Shown piece after piece: positions 19,158 through 28,938 of a stretch of 55,435 nucleotides of DNA. This DNA is from Gammaproteobacteria bacterium (GTDB lineage: Bacteria; Pseudomonadota; Gammaproteobacteria; Steroidobacterales; Steroidobacteraceae): NCBI GenBank assembly GCA_025357915.1, contig JANYLH010000062.1, positions 1 through 55,435 on the forward strand, written 5' to 3'. How positions within the stretch are numbered: the stretch's first letter is position 1; each line of letters begins with the position of its first letter. Position numbers and translations under genes: made by a program. Under the pieces are notes generated by a model that worked only from the letters and a program-made list of their open reading frames with translations, was not told the DNA's origin and did not search any database.

Positions 19158-21853
19158 TCGCCGACCCGGCACCGATTGACGATGCCAGCGCCGCGCCGCC
19201 AGCAACCATTGACTGGCCGCTGCTGGAGCGGGTGCCCGCGCTCCTCGCCGCTGGCGAGTGCTCCTCCGCAACCTGCCGGGCACTGCTGCTCCAGGGCCAG
19301 CAGGAGCTGCAGCAACGCTTCCGCGACGAGGAGCCCGTCGAGGCCCTGGTGCGCGCGCGCGCGGCGTTCATCGACCGGCTGCTCGTGCAGCTGTGGCGCG
19401 CCCGGCTCGATGACAACCTTGCAGGACGGCTGACGCTCGCGGCCGTCGGCGGCTATGGTCGCGGCGAGCTGCACCCCTGCTCGGATGTCGACCTGCTGGT
19501 GCTGACGCCCGAGCCGCTCATGGGCGCCGATCGCGAACCGATCGAGAAGCTGGTGGCGTTCCTGTGGGACATCGGCCTCGAGGTCGGCCACAGCGTGCGC
19601 ACCGTCAGCGAATGCGCCGAGGAGGCAATCGCCGACGTCGGCGTCATGACCACGCTCCTCGAGTCGCGCTGGCTCGCGGGGTCGACGAGCCTCCTACCCG
19701 CAATGCGAGCAGCCCTGGCGCCCGAGCGCGTCTGGCCGGTGCGCGATTATTTCGGCGCCAAGGTGCGCGAGCAGCAGGAGCGCCACCACAAGGCCAACGA
19801 CACGGCCTACAACCTCGAGCCCAACGTGAAGACCGGCCCGGGTGGCCTGCGGGATATACAAACGATCGCCTGGGTCGCCCGGCGCCACTTCGGATCCGAA
19901 TCGCTCGACGAACTGGCCACGCACGGCTTTCTCACTGCCTCCGAACTGCGGCGCCTGAAGCAGGCGCAGGCCTTCCTGTGGAAGGTGCGTTTCGGCCTGC
20001 ACGCGCTCACCGGCCGCCACGAAGACCGGTTGCTGTTCGATCACCAGATCAAGCTGGCGCAGAGTTTCGGCTACGAGGACAGCACCTACACGCTAGCGGT
20101 CGAGCAGCTCATGCAGCGCTACTACCGCACCGCCATGGACGTGCAGCTGCTCAACGAACTGCTGCTGCAACTGTTCCGCGAGGCGATCCTCACCGATGAC
20201 ACGCCGCCGAAACCGCTGACCCCACAGTTCCAGGTGCGCGACGGCTCGCTCGAGGCCGTCAACGAAGACCTGTTCGCGCGCCAACCCTCCGCGTTGCTCG
20301 AGCTGTTCGTGCTGCTGCAGCAGAACCCGCAGTTGCGCGGCGTGCGCGCCGGCACCATCCGCGCGGTGGGCCGCAATCTGTGGCTGATCGACGAGGAGTT
20401 CCGGCAGAACCCGCGCAATCACCGCCTGTTCCTCGAGATCCTGCGCGCCCCGCGCGGCGTGACACACGAGCTGCGGCGCATGAACAACTACGGCGTGCTC
20501 GGCCGCTACATTCCCGCCTTCGGCCGGATCGTCGGCCGCATGCAGTACGACCTGTTTCACGCCTACACGGTGGATGCGCACACGCTGTTCGTGGTCAGCA
20601 ACGCACGGCGCCTGGCGATCAGCGAGTTCAACCAGGAGCTGCCGCTGGTCTCGCCGATCATGCAGACGCTCCCCAAGCCCGAACTCATCTACCTCGGCGC
20701 GCTGTTCCACGACATCGCCAAGGGACGGGGCGGCGATCATTCCGACCTGGGCGCGGTCGACGCCGAGGCCTTCTGCCTCGAGCAGGGGCTGTCGCGCTAC
20801 GACGCGCGATTGGTGGCCTGGCTCGTCAAGAGCCACCTGCTGCTGTCGACGACGGCGCAGAAGATGGACATCGGTGACCCGCAGGTCATCAACGCCTTCG
20901 CTCGCAAGGTGGGCGATGAGACCCACCTCGATTACCTCTACGTGCTCACCTGCGCCGACGTGCGCGGCACGAATCCGAAACTATGGAATTCCTGGAAGGC
21001 CTCGCTATTCCACGATCTGTATGAGAAGGCGCGTCGCGCGCTGCGCCGCGGCCTCGAGACGCCGGTGGACAAGGAGGAACTGGTGCGTGAGAACCAGGCT
21101 GGCGCACGGGCCCTGCTGCAGGCCGCTGGGTTGACGCTGCCCACCATCGAGCGCGTCTGGTCAAGACTTCCTGAGACCTATTTCCTGCGTTACACGCCCG
21201 AAGAAATTGGCCGGCACACGCAGGTGCTCGCCGACCCCGACGGCAGCGGCGACGCGGCCCGCGTTGCAGTCGAGAACCAGCCAGGGAGCGGCACCACGGC
21301 GGTGCTGATCTACGCGCCGCACCACCGCCACAGCTTCGCGCGCGCCACCGCCGTGCTGGATCAGCTCGGGCTCAACATCGTCGATGCGCGCATCACGCCG
21401 GCGGGCAACGGCTATTCGCTCGACACCTACCACGTGCTCGAGGAGGACGGCGCGATGATTGCCGACGCCGACCGCCTCGGCGAGATCGAGCATTCGCTCT
21501 GGGCATCGCTAAAGCTCTCGGGCGAAGCACCGCTGTCGGTTTCACGTCGCGCGCCGCGCCAGCTGCGCGTGTTCCGCACGCCGACCCAGATCACAATCAG
21601 CGTCGATGAACGCAACGCGCGCTCGGTGCTCGAGCTGGTGGCCGGCGACCGCCCCGGGCTCCTGTGCGACGTGGGCAAGGTGCTGTGGGAGGAGAGCGTC
21701 GACCTGCACGCCGCCAAGGTCGGCACCATGGGCGAGCGCGCCGAAGACGTGTTCTACATCACCGATCACGAACGCCGGCCGCTCGCTGAGGCCGCCGCGG
21801 AGCGGCTGCGAAACCGCCTCGTGGAGACCTTGAGTCCGAGCCAGAACGTCTAG
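19154..21853 (+). CDS. glnD: bifunctional [protein-PII] uridylyltransferase / uridylyl-removing enzyme
   Basis: Nitrogen sensor that uridylylates and deuridylylates PII. It has 899 residues (E. coli 890). The nucleotidyltransferase domain has GGYGRGELHPCSDVDLLVL near residue 110. The HD domain carries LGALFHDIAKGRGGDHSDLG near residue 520. Two C-terminal ACT domains follow (TAVLIYAPHHRHSFARATAV; LELVAGDRPGLLCDVGKV). The ATG at 19154 overlaps the map TGA, and residues upstream in this frame overprint map. No glnB is present in the window. Confidence 0.97.
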   Translation: MIADPAPIDDASAAPPATIDWPLLERVPALLAAGECSSATCRALLLQGQQELQQRFRDEEPVEALVRARAAFIDRLLVQLWRARLDDNLAGRLTLAAVGGYGRGELHPCSDVDLLVLTPEPLMGADREPIEKLVAFLWDIGLEVGHSVRTVSECAEEAIADVGVMTTLLESRWLAGSTSLLPAMRAALAPERVWPVRDYFGAKVREQQERHHKANDTAYNLEPNVKTGPGGLRDIQTIAWVARRHFGSESLDELATHGFLTASELRRLKQAQAFLWKVRFGLHALTGRHEDRLLFDHQIKLAQSFGYEDSTYTLAVEQLMQRYYRTAMDVQLLNELLLQLFREAILTDDTPPKPLTPQFQVRDGSLEAVNEDLFARQPSALLELFVLLQQNPQLRGVRAGTIRAVGRNLWLIDEEFRQNPRNHRLFLEILRAPRGVTHELRRMNNYGVLGRYIPAFGRIVGRMQYDLFHAYTVDAHTLFVVSNARRLAISEFNQELPLVSPIMQTLPKPELIYLGALFHDIAKGRGGDHSDLGAVDAEAFCLEQGLSRYDARLVAWLVKSHLLLSTTAQKMDIGDPQVINAFARKVGDETHLDYLYVLTCADVRGTNPKLWNSWKASLFHDLYEKARRALRRGLETPVDKEELVRENQAGARALLQAAGLTLPTIERVWSRLPETYFLRYTPEEIGRHTQVLADPDGSGDAARVAVENQPGSGTTAVLIYAPHHRHSFARATAVLDQLGLNIVDARITPAGNGYSLDTYHVLEEDGAMIADADRLGEIEHSLWASLKLSGEAPLSVSRRAPRQLRVFRTPTQITISVDERNARSVLELVAGDRPGLLCDVGKVLWEESVDLHAAKVGTMGERAEDVFYITDHERRPLAEAAAERLRNRLVETLSPSQNV

Positions 21854-21864
21854 CGGCGCCGCCC

Positions 21865-23727
21865 TCAGCCGCGCGCGGACTGCGCCACCGGGTCTTGCGG
21901 GGCCAGGCGCCAGTAACTGCGGAACTCCTGCAGCGCGTCGGCCGACATGTATTTCTGCAGCGTCTCCACCGGCACACGCCGCAGGTCGAGCACGATCAGG
22001 CAGTCGAGCGAGTTGCCAAAATCCGTGTCGATGTTGAAGCCAATGGTGCGCGCACCGAGCTTGAGGTAGTGGCGCAGCAACACGGGCACGCCCTTGCCGT
22101 CGGGTTCGCGGTCTTCGATGAGCGAGCCGAGCGCATCCATGTCGGCGTCCAGTCCCGCCTCGCCAAACAGTGAGCGCATCGAATACCTGGACTTGAATGG
22201 CCGGCGCGGATTGACCAGCGCGCCCAGCAGCGGCTCGCTGCGCCAGGCGCGCAGCGCCTCCACCAGCAGCGTGCGCGACTGCGGATCGTAACTGTTGCTG
22301 ACGCTGGCAGCGCCGATCACCCGGGCGTATTGCGGGTGTCGGCCGATATATTCGCTGATGCCCTTCCACAGCAACAGGAGCGGCGCGTAGGAACGCTGGT
22401 ATTCGAAACGCACGAACGAGCGGCCGAGTTCGAGCGCGGGCCCGAGCAAGGTGAAGAACGGCTCGCGGAATTCGAATAACGAAGTGAGATAGAGACCGCG
22501 GGCACCAAAGCGCTTGCGGATCCTGTCACTGCGCCCGAGGCGATAGGCGCCAACGATTTCGCGCTTTTCAGCATGCCAGATGAACAGGTGCTCGTAATAA
22601 TCGTCGAACAGGTCGAGATCCGCCGGCCGCCCGGTGCCTTCGCCGACGGCGCGGAAGGTCAGCTCGCGCAGGCGCCCGATTTCCTGCAGCGTCCAGGGAA
22701 TCTGCGACGCCGACGCGCAATAGACTTCCAGGGCATTGGAGCTTGTCAGGCGCTGCGCTGCGGGCAACGCGGCCAGTTCCTCGCTCATGCGCGCGGCATC
22801 CACGGGTTCCGCGAGCGGCGCCGCAGCGCGCGCGGACAGCGTCACCTGGCCAGCCGCGGACGGAGCGACGGCAATTTGCGACTTCGGTTCGGGCAGCGGC
22901 GCCCCCGCCAGCAGGCGCACGGTCGCGCGCAGATGCGCCGACATCGCCGCCGGCGAAGCCAGCTTGGTGATGCGCCGGGCGCTGATCGGCATGCCGATCC
23001 GCACCCCTACGCTGGTGCCCGATTTGTTGAGCAGCTCGCGTGGCAGCAACAACGTGCGGAGCTTGGGATGAACAAGCCCGACCAGCTGAAAGAGCGCGCT
23101 GTTGCGTCCCCCGATGAACATGGGCACCACCGGCACGCCGGCCAGCTGAATGAGGCGTGCCGCCGAACGGGGCCAGGCGGGATCGAAAACCTTGCCAAAG
23201 CGCCACTGCAGGTGCGCCACTTCTCCGGCCGGGAAAGTGAACAAGGCACCGCCCTCGGCGACGTGGCGCAAGGCGGCACGTACGCTCTGGGCATTGGTGC
23301 GGGAGTCGCCCCCGAACATATCGACCGCAAGCACCGCGCTCTGCAGGGGCTTGAGCCGCGCCAGCACGCCATTGGCCAGCAGCTTCAGGTCTGGGCGCCT
23401 GGCATGGAGCGCGTTGATGGCGATCAGTCCGTCCACGCCCCCGAACGGGTGATTGGCAATAATGATGACGCCGCCGGTCTGTGGCACATGTTCAATTTCC
23501 GATGCGGACAGCGTGTACTTGACCCCCAGGCGCACCAGGGCCTGGCGCGCAAACTCACCCGGATTGGCTTCGAAGTCGAGGCAACCGGCCACGACCTCGA
23601 CGCCGGATATACCCGATACGCGGCCGATCAGGGACCGCATCCAACGCGGCAATTTCCACGATTCTGGCAATAGCCCGAGGGGTGCGGGCAGGGGCCGGCG
23701 GACATCAGACTGCGGGAGGGGTTGCAT
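21865..23727 (-). CDS. two-domain acyltransferase: lysophospholipid-type acyltransferase plus GNAT N-acyltransferase (OlsF-like)
   Basis: The 620 residues fall into two parts. The N-terminal half looks like a 1-acyl-glycerol-phosphate acyltransferase, with GVIIIANHPFGGVDGLIAIN (His93 and Asp99 of the active site) and the later FTFPAGEVAHL and VPVVPMFIGGRNS blocks. The C-terminal half, from about residue 335, resembles the OlsB/hemolysin-like GNAT family (EIVGAYRLGRSDRI, ELGRSFVRFEYQRSY, PLLLLWKGI). This order matches OlsF, where the C-terminal part N-acylates ornithine and the N-terminal part O-acylates lyso-ornithine lipid. The substrate here is inferred. Convergent with glnD, 11 nt apart. 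Confidence 0.8.
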   Translation of the reverse strand: MQPLPQSDVRRPLPAPLGLLPESWKLPRWMRSLIGRVSGISGVEVVAGCLDFEANPGEFARQALVRLGVKYTLSASEIEHVPQTGGVIIIANHPFGGVDGLIAINALHARRPDLKLLANGVLARLKPLQSAVLAVDMFGGDSRTNAQSVRAALRHVAEGGALFTFPAGEVAHLQWRFGKVFDPAWPRSAARLIQLAGVPVVPMFIGGRNSALFQLVGLVHPKLRTLLLPRELLNKSGTSVGVRIGMPISARRITKLASPAAMSAHLRATVRLLAGAPLPEPKSQIAVAPSAAGQVTLSARAAAPLAEPVDAARMSEELAALPAAQRLTSSNALEVYCASASQIPWTLQEIGRLRELTFRAVGEGTGRPADLDLFDDYYEHLFIWHAEKREIVGAYRLGRSDRIRKRFGARGLYLTSLFEFREPFFTLLGPALELGRSFVRFEYQRSYAPLLLLWKGISEYIGRHPQYARVIGAASVSNSYDPQSRTLLVEALRAWRSEPLLGALVNPRRPFKSRYSMRSLFGEAGLDADMDALGSLIEDREPDGKGVPVLLRHYLKLGARTIGFNIDTDFGNSLDCLIVLDLRRVPVETLQKYMSADALQEFRSYWRLAPQDPVAQSARG

Positions 23728-23764
23728 AGCTGTTCACCAGGGGGCCGGATGCCTAACTGACTGG

Positions 23765-23793
23765 AGTACAACGATAAAGTTCAATTGTGACAA
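23765..23793 (-). promoter_or_regulatory. possible sigma-70 promoter of the OlsF-like gene
   Basis: On the minus strand, -35 TTGTCA (23788-23793), a 17-nt spacer and -10 TGTACT (23765-23770) lie about 40 nt before the ATG at 23727. Five of six and four of six bases match consensus. Confidence 0.35.
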
Positions 23794-23935
23794 CCCGATG
23801 GCGTCGCCGCCGGTCGACAGAGCAGCTGCGATAGAGTTCACAATAATGGCGCTGCCGCGTACTGCAAAATCCGCCCGGCATGAAGCGCCGGCCGGCGAGG
23901 CGAACCGTACTCTTGCGCAAGTGTCGAACCACACC

Positions 23936-24622
23936 ATGATGAAAACGCCACAGTTCGGGGTTCGCTTGGCCATGCTGGTCGTTGGGCTGGGTGCAATCCA
24001 GGCCGCCTGGCCGGCCGGGCCGGCCGGTGCAATGCCGGACTTTGCCACGGCGCGGGCTCAGTTCGAAGCGGGCCGGGCCGGGTCGGGCGCGGCCACTGAG
24101 CGTGCCCAGCAGCTCTTCTCCCGTCTGCTCGGGAGCGACGCCAACAATCCGCTCTACCTCGCCTACTATGGCAGCACTTTTACCCTCCAGGCCCGCGATA
24201 CGCGTGCGCCGTGGACGAAAATCAAGCTGGTGAACCAGGGAACCAGTCTGCTCGATCGCGCCCTTGGCCTGTTGGAGCACACCCAGGGCGGCCACCTTGC
24301 TGGCAGCCAGGCGGAACCCGTTCGGGGCCCTGCCGCACTGGAGACGCGGCTCGTGGCCATGGCGACCTTCCTCGCCTTGCCCGAATTGGTCTTTCACCGA
24401 CTCGGCGCCGCAAAACGCGAATACCAGCGCGCCGTGAACAGCCCCGACTATGCCGCGGCTACACCGGACTTGCAGGGCCACCTGCAGTATGAAGGCGCGC
24501 TCATCGCTCGCGAAGAAGGCGACGTGGCAGCCGAGCGCGCTGCGCTCGAGCGCGTGCTCGCGCTCGCTCCGCCGAGCATCAAAATGGCTGAAGTGCACGC
24601 CCGTCTTGGCGAACTGCGCTGA
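23936..24622 (+). CDS. exported protein of unknown function with TPR-like helices
   Basis: Not recognised as a named family. About 228 residues from ATG 23936 (a second ATG follows immediately). The N-terminus has a basic start, a hydrophobic stretch (LAMLVVGLGAIQAAWPAG) and a likely signal cleavage near AGA, so it is probably periplasmic. The mature part is helical and alanine-rich: FATARAQFEAGRAGSG, AQQLFSRLLGSDANNPLYLA and VAAERAALERVLALAP look like degenerate TPR helices. An earlier in-frame ATG at 23846 would bury the signal peptide and is less likely. It lies 81 nt before dapD, so the two may be cotranscribed; a shared function is not implied. Confidence 0.65.
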   Translation: MMKTPQFGVRLAMLVVGLGAIQAAWPAGPAGAMPDFATARAQFEAGRAGSGAATERAQQLFSRLLGSDANNPLYLAYYGSTFTLQARDTRAPWTKIKLVNQGTSLLDRALGLLEHTQGGHLAGSQAEPVRGPAALETRLVAMATFLALPELVFHRLGAAKREYQRAVNSPDYAAATPDLQGHLQYEGALIAREEGDVAAERAALERVLALAPPSIKMAEVHARLGELR

Positions 24623-24703
24623 CAGGCGGAGCACTCGTGCGCGGCTGGACTTGCCTCGCCAACACCGGCACGATGCGCCGTCGCCGACCACCAATGGATT
24701 GCC

Positions 24704-25531
<828 letters not shown>

Positions 25532-25537
25532 CGCACT

Positions 25538-25608
25538 GGGGCGCCCTACACCTTGGGTCAAGTCGCTCCCCGATACACGCTCTGTTGACCCATGGTGTTG
25601 GGCGCCCC
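25538..25608. repeat. long imperfect inverted repeat (stem-loop) after dapD
   Basis: Two 24-nt arms (25538-25561 and 25585-25608) are reverse complements with only two mismatches, separated by 23 nt. The outer ends are GGGGCGCCC and GGGCGCCCC; the inner ends are TTGGGTCAA and TTGACCCAT. It begins 6 nt past the dapD stop. No T-run follows on either strand, so it is not a classic intrinsic terminator. It may be a transcript 3' end, a structured RNA or a small palindromic element. Confidence 0.75.
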
Positions 25609-25666
25609 CGCACATCCATCCATACGCGGCGGCGACGCGCTGCAAAGAAATCATCACGCCCCCTTA

Positions 25667-25684
25667 GTGGCATTGTCATGCCAC
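25667..25684. repeat. short perfect hairpin upstream of the 82-aa gene
   Basis: GTGGCAT and ATGCCAC form a 7-bp stem around a TGTC loop, 43 nt before the small coiled-coil gene. It could be a regulator site or part of its leader. No further evidence. Confidence 0.35.
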
Positions 25685-25727
25685 GGGAGCACGCTCGAGC
25701 CCGGACCATCACTGGGGAGCGCGTGCC

Positions 25728-25976
25728 ATGAACACCAGATTCCGGATCATCGCGGACGAAAGCCAGGAGCGGCTCGGGCAACTGGAGGAGCGCTACCAGC
25801 GGGCGCTGGACCAGCTCGCCAACGCCACGGCGACCTGTGAATCCATGCGCGAGATGCCTCACACCAGTGAGCGTCAAATACGCCAGGCCGAGCAGCGCGA
25901 GCAACGGGCCCAACAGCAGCTGGCCAAAGTGCGGCGCGCCATCGAACAGCTCGAAGACGAGGAAGCGCTGGCCTGA
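25728..25976 (+). CDS. small coiled-coil protein of unknown function
   Basis: A protein of 82 residues, highly charged and Gln/Glu/Arg-rich, predicted to be almost wholly alpha-helical: ERLGQLEERYQRALDQLANA, then a Cys/Met patch, then QIRQAEQREQRAQQQLAKVR and IEQLEDEE. No signal or membrane segment. A GGGGAG sequence about 8 nt before the ATG supports translation. No family recognised. It lies between dapD and the convergent pstB. Confidence 0.6.
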   Translation: MNTRFRIIADESQERLGQLEERYQRALDQLANATATCESMREMPHTSERQIRQAEQREQRAQQQLAKVRRAIEQLEDEEALA

Positions 25977-26024
25977 CAGGTCGCCGCGCGTAAGATCAAT
26001 CACCTGCCATGCGGGCATGCGCCC

Positions 26025-26921
26025 TTACCCGTACCGACCCGTGATGTAGTCTTCGGTCGCCTTCTTGGCCGGATTCGTGAAAATCTTGCTGGTCTCGTCG
26101 AACTCGATGATCTCGCCGAGGTACATGAAGGCCGTGAAATCCGAGACGCGCGCTGCCTGCTGCATGTTGTGCGTAACGATAATGACCGTCACCCGGTCGC
26201 GTAGCCCGGTGATCAGCTCCTCGATGCGCGCCGTGGCGATCGGGTCGAGGGCTGAAGTGGGCTCGTCGAACAGCAGGATTTCCGGGTTCGTGGCCAACGC
26301 GCGGGCGATGCACAGGCGCTGTTGCTGGCCGCCGGAGAGCGACAGCCCCGACTCGGTCAGCCGATCCTTGACTTCATCCCAGAGCGCTGCGGCACGCAGC
26401 GCCTGCTCGACCTCTTCGGCCAGCCGCACCCGCGAACGCAGTCCGCGCACGCGCAACCCATAGGCCACGTTCTCGAAGATCGACTTCGGGAACGGGTTGG
26501 GCTTCTGGAACACCATGCCGATGCGCATCCGCACTTCCATGGGATCGACGCTGCGCGCCACCAGGTTGATGTTCTCGGGGTACAACTCGATGCTGCCCTC
26601 GTAGCGCGTCAGCGGCGTCAGGTCGTGCATACGGTTGAAGCAGCGCAGGAACGTACTCTTGCCGCAGCCGGACGGGCCGATCAGCGCGGTCACCTGTCGC
26701 TCACGGAAATCCATGTTCAGGTTCTTCAGCGCCTGGAATCCGCCATAGTAGAAATTGAGTGCTGTCGCGCGCGCCTTGATCGGCGAGTTGACCGCGTTGG
26801 TGCGGCGCGTCTCGTCGACGGTCACCTGCACCGCGCCACGCCCGCTCTCGCGCACCGGGATGATGCCGGTATCGGTTTCGGTGGCCGGCATGAGACCGGA
26901 CATTTTCGCTTCGCTATTCAT
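26025..26921 (-). CDS. pstB: phosphate ABC transporter ATP-binding protein PstB
   Basis: ATPase of the high-affinity phosphate importer. The ABC domain begins near residue 48 ([19 protein letters not shown]). Walker A is GPSGCGKST, the signature [15 protein letters not shown], Walker [15 protein letters not shown], and the switch His is in [11 protein letters not shown]. At 298 residues it is about 40 longer than E. coli PstB because of a polar N-terminal extension; internal starts exist, so the extension is not certain. Last gene of the pst unit, 3 nt after pstA. Confidence 0.97.
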   Translation of the reverse strand: MNSEAKMSGLMPATETDTGIIPVRESGRGAVQVTVDETRRTNAVNSPIKARATALNFYYGGFQALKNLNMDFRERQVTALIGPSGCGKSTFLRCFNRMHDLTPLTRYEGSIELYPENINLVARSVDPMEVRMRIGMVFQKPNPFPKSIFENVAYGLRVRGLRSRVRLAEEVEQALRAAALWDEVKDRLTESGLSLSGGQQQRLCIARALATNPEILLFDEPTSALDPIATARIEELITGLRDRVTVIIVTHNMQQAARVSDFTAFMYLGEIIEFDETSKIFTNPAKKATEDYITGRYG

Positions 26922-26924
26922 GGG

Positions 26925-27854
26925 TCACCAGTTGATCTTCTTGCGGAACCGGTAGCGGACGTAGATCGCCACACCGTTCATCAGCAGGGTCATGCACAGG
27001 AGAATTGCACCGGCGGCGGCGGCGTTGACCTGGAAAGCCTGGTCAGGGCGCGACAGCCAGTTGAACATCTGGATCGGCATCACTGTAAATGGGTCCGTCA
27101 GCCAGGTAAAAGATACGAACGGGAACTGCCCGCTCACCGGGGGCGTAGGCAGGAAGGCGATGAACGCCAGCGCGCCAATGGTAATGATGGGCGCCGTCTC
27201 GCCGATGGCGCGCGACAGCCCGATGATCATGCCCGTGAGAATGCCGCCCGTGGAATACGGCAGCACGTGGTGCGCCGTCACTTCCCAATGCGTGGCGCCG
27301 AGCGCGTAGGCGGCTTCGCGGATGGCGCGCGGCACCGCGCGCAACGCCTCGCGGGTCGCAACGATGACGATCGGCAGGATCAGCAGTGCGAGGGTCAGGC
27401 CTGCTGAGACGATGCTCTGGCCGAGATTCATCTTGTAGACAAACAGGCCCAGCGCCAGCAAACCGTAGATGATCGAGGGGACGCCGGCAAGATTGGTGAC
27501 GTTGATCTCGATGATCCCCGTCACCCAGTTCTTGGGCGCGTATTCCTCAAGGTAGATTGCCGCCGCTATGCCGACCGGCATGGCTACCGCAACCGTTACC
27601 AGCATCACCAGGCAGGTGCCCACCCAGGCCGAGAGAATTCCTGCGCGACCGGCATTGCGCGAGGGGAAATTCATGAAGAAATCCCAGCCAAAACGCCCGG
27701 CCCCATCATGCACAAGTTTCGTGAACAACAGCGCGAGCGTCAGGAGCGAGGCGAACAGGATCGCCATCCCCACCAGCACGAACAGCTGGTCGAGGAGCTT
27801 GCGGCGCCGCACCGACTGCTCCATTTGCGCCGTGACGACCCGTGTCGCGTTCAT
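26925..27854 (-). CDS. pstA: phosphate ABC transporter permease PstA
   Basis: Inner-membrane subunit of the Pst importer, 309 residues, with about six hydrophobic segments. The cytoplasmic coupling loop is recognisable as EAAYALGATHWEVTAHHVLP, followed by GLSRAIGETAPIITIGA, typical of PstA. The start shares one base with the pstC stop. Confidence 0.96.
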   Translation of the reverse strand: MNATRVVTAQMEQSVRRRKLLDQLFVLVGMAILFASLLTLALLFTKLVHDGAGRFGWDFFMNFPSRNAGRAGILSAWVGTCLVMLVTVAVAMPVGIAAAIYLEEYAPKNWVTGIIEINVTNLAGVPSIIYGLLALGLFVYKMNLGQSIVSAGLTLALLILPIVIVATREALRAVPRAIREAAYALGATHWEVTAHHVLPYSTGGILTGMIIGLSRAIGETAPIITIGALAFIAFLPTPPVSGQFPFVSFTWLTDPFTVMPIQMFNWLSRPDQAFQVNAAAAGAILLCMTLLMNGVAIYVRYRFRKKINW

Positions 27855-28801
27855 CAGTACACTTCCCGGAAGCGGCGCGTGAGGAAGAAGCCGGCGATAT
27901 TGAACAGCAGAGTCGTGACCATCAGCACCAGGCCTGCCGCGAATATGGACTGATAGCCGATGCTGTCGTGCGGCAGGTCGCCGAGGCTCACCTGCACGAT
28001 GAATGATGTGATCGTGGCCGCCGATTCCAGCGGATTCCAGGTCAGGTTCGGTTGCAGCCCGGCTGCGACCGCGACGACCATGGTTTCACCCACCGCGCGT
28101 GAGATACCGAGAATGTAGGCCGCGGCAATTCCCGAAAGCGCACCTGGCACGACCACGCGGGTCGCCGTCTGCAGGCGCGTAGCGCCCATCGCGTAGCTGC
28201 CCTCGCGCATGTAGTTCGGCACGGCGCGCATCGCGTCTTCGCTCACCGAAGCCACGTAGGGAATAATCATGATGCCAATCACCAGACCCGGACTCAACAT
28301 GTTGAAACCAGGCAGGCTGGGAATGAATTTCTGCAGGAATGGCGTCACCACCAACAACGCGAAGTACCCATACACCACGGTCGGCACTGCGCCGAGCAGT
28401 TCCAGCGCCGGCTTGACAGCCTCACGGACCTTGTAGGGCGCAAATTCGCTGAGATAAATGGCAATGATCGTACCGCAGGGTATCGCAAGGCACAGCGCCA
28501 CGAATGTGGTCACCAGGGTGCCGGCCACGAGCGGCATGATGCCAAAGTGCGCAGCGTCGAACATTGGCGTCCACATGCGATCGGTGAAGAAATCGTGCAG
28601 GGACACGTGCGCGAAGAATGGGAGCGACTCGGTTACCAGGATATAGACGATGGCCGCGGTCGTGAACACCGCCACCAATGCCGCCAGCAGCAGGAGCGAT
28701 TCGACCACGCGGTCACGGATCTTGCGCACCCGCAGGCGCTGCTGGAGGACCAGCATGGTGGCCGCATCGTGAGCGGAGGTGGCGGTTTCGGCTGCTGACA
28801 T
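27854..28801 (-). CDS. pstC: phosphate ABC transporter permease PstC
   Basis: Partner permease of PstA, 315 residues. It contains the family segments LCLAIPCGTIIAIYLSEFAP, LELLGAVPTVVYGYFAL and the coupling loop EGSYAMGATRLQTATRVVVP, then GISRAVGETMVVAVAAG. Follows pstS after a 137-nt gap that carries a strong hairpin. No clear Shine-Dalgarno precedes the ATG. Confidence 0.96.
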   Translation of the reverse strand: MSAAETATSAHDAATMLVLQQRLRVRKIRDRVVESLLLLAALVAVFTTAAIVYILVTESLPFFAHVSLHDFFTDRMWTPMFDAAHFGIMPLVAGTLVTTFVALCLAIPCGTIIAIYLSEFAPYKVREAVKPALELLGAVPTVVYGYFALLVVTPFLQKFIPSLPGFNMLSPGLVIGIMIIPYVASVSEDAMRAVPNYMREGSYAMGATRLQTATRVVVPGALSGIAAAYILGISRAVGETMVVAVAAGLQPNLTWNPLESAATITSFIVQVSLGDLPHDSIGYQSIFAAGLVLMVTTLLFNIAGFFLTRRFREVY

Positions 28802-28841
28802 TTTATCAATGTTTCGTTCTGGGGCACGCCGCTCAACAGTT

Positions 28842-28872
28842 GGCGGCGGAGGCCTGCTGAGCCTCCGCCGCC
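28842..28872 (-). other. strong stem-loop between pstS and pstC
   Basis: A perfect 12-bp GC-rich stem (GGCGGCGGAGGC / GCCTCCGCCGCC) with a 7-nt loop sits in the pstS-pstC spacer. No T-run follows on the minus strand, so it looks like an mRNA-stabilising or partial-attenuation element. That would keep the binding-protein message more abundant than the permease message, as is common in ABC importer operons (inference). Confidence 0.7.
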
Positions 28873-28938
28873 TGTATGTCGAAGTCTAGCCCAGACTGCA
28901 CACGCCGTCAGCGCCAGGCTCGGCTTTAGTCCCAAGAA

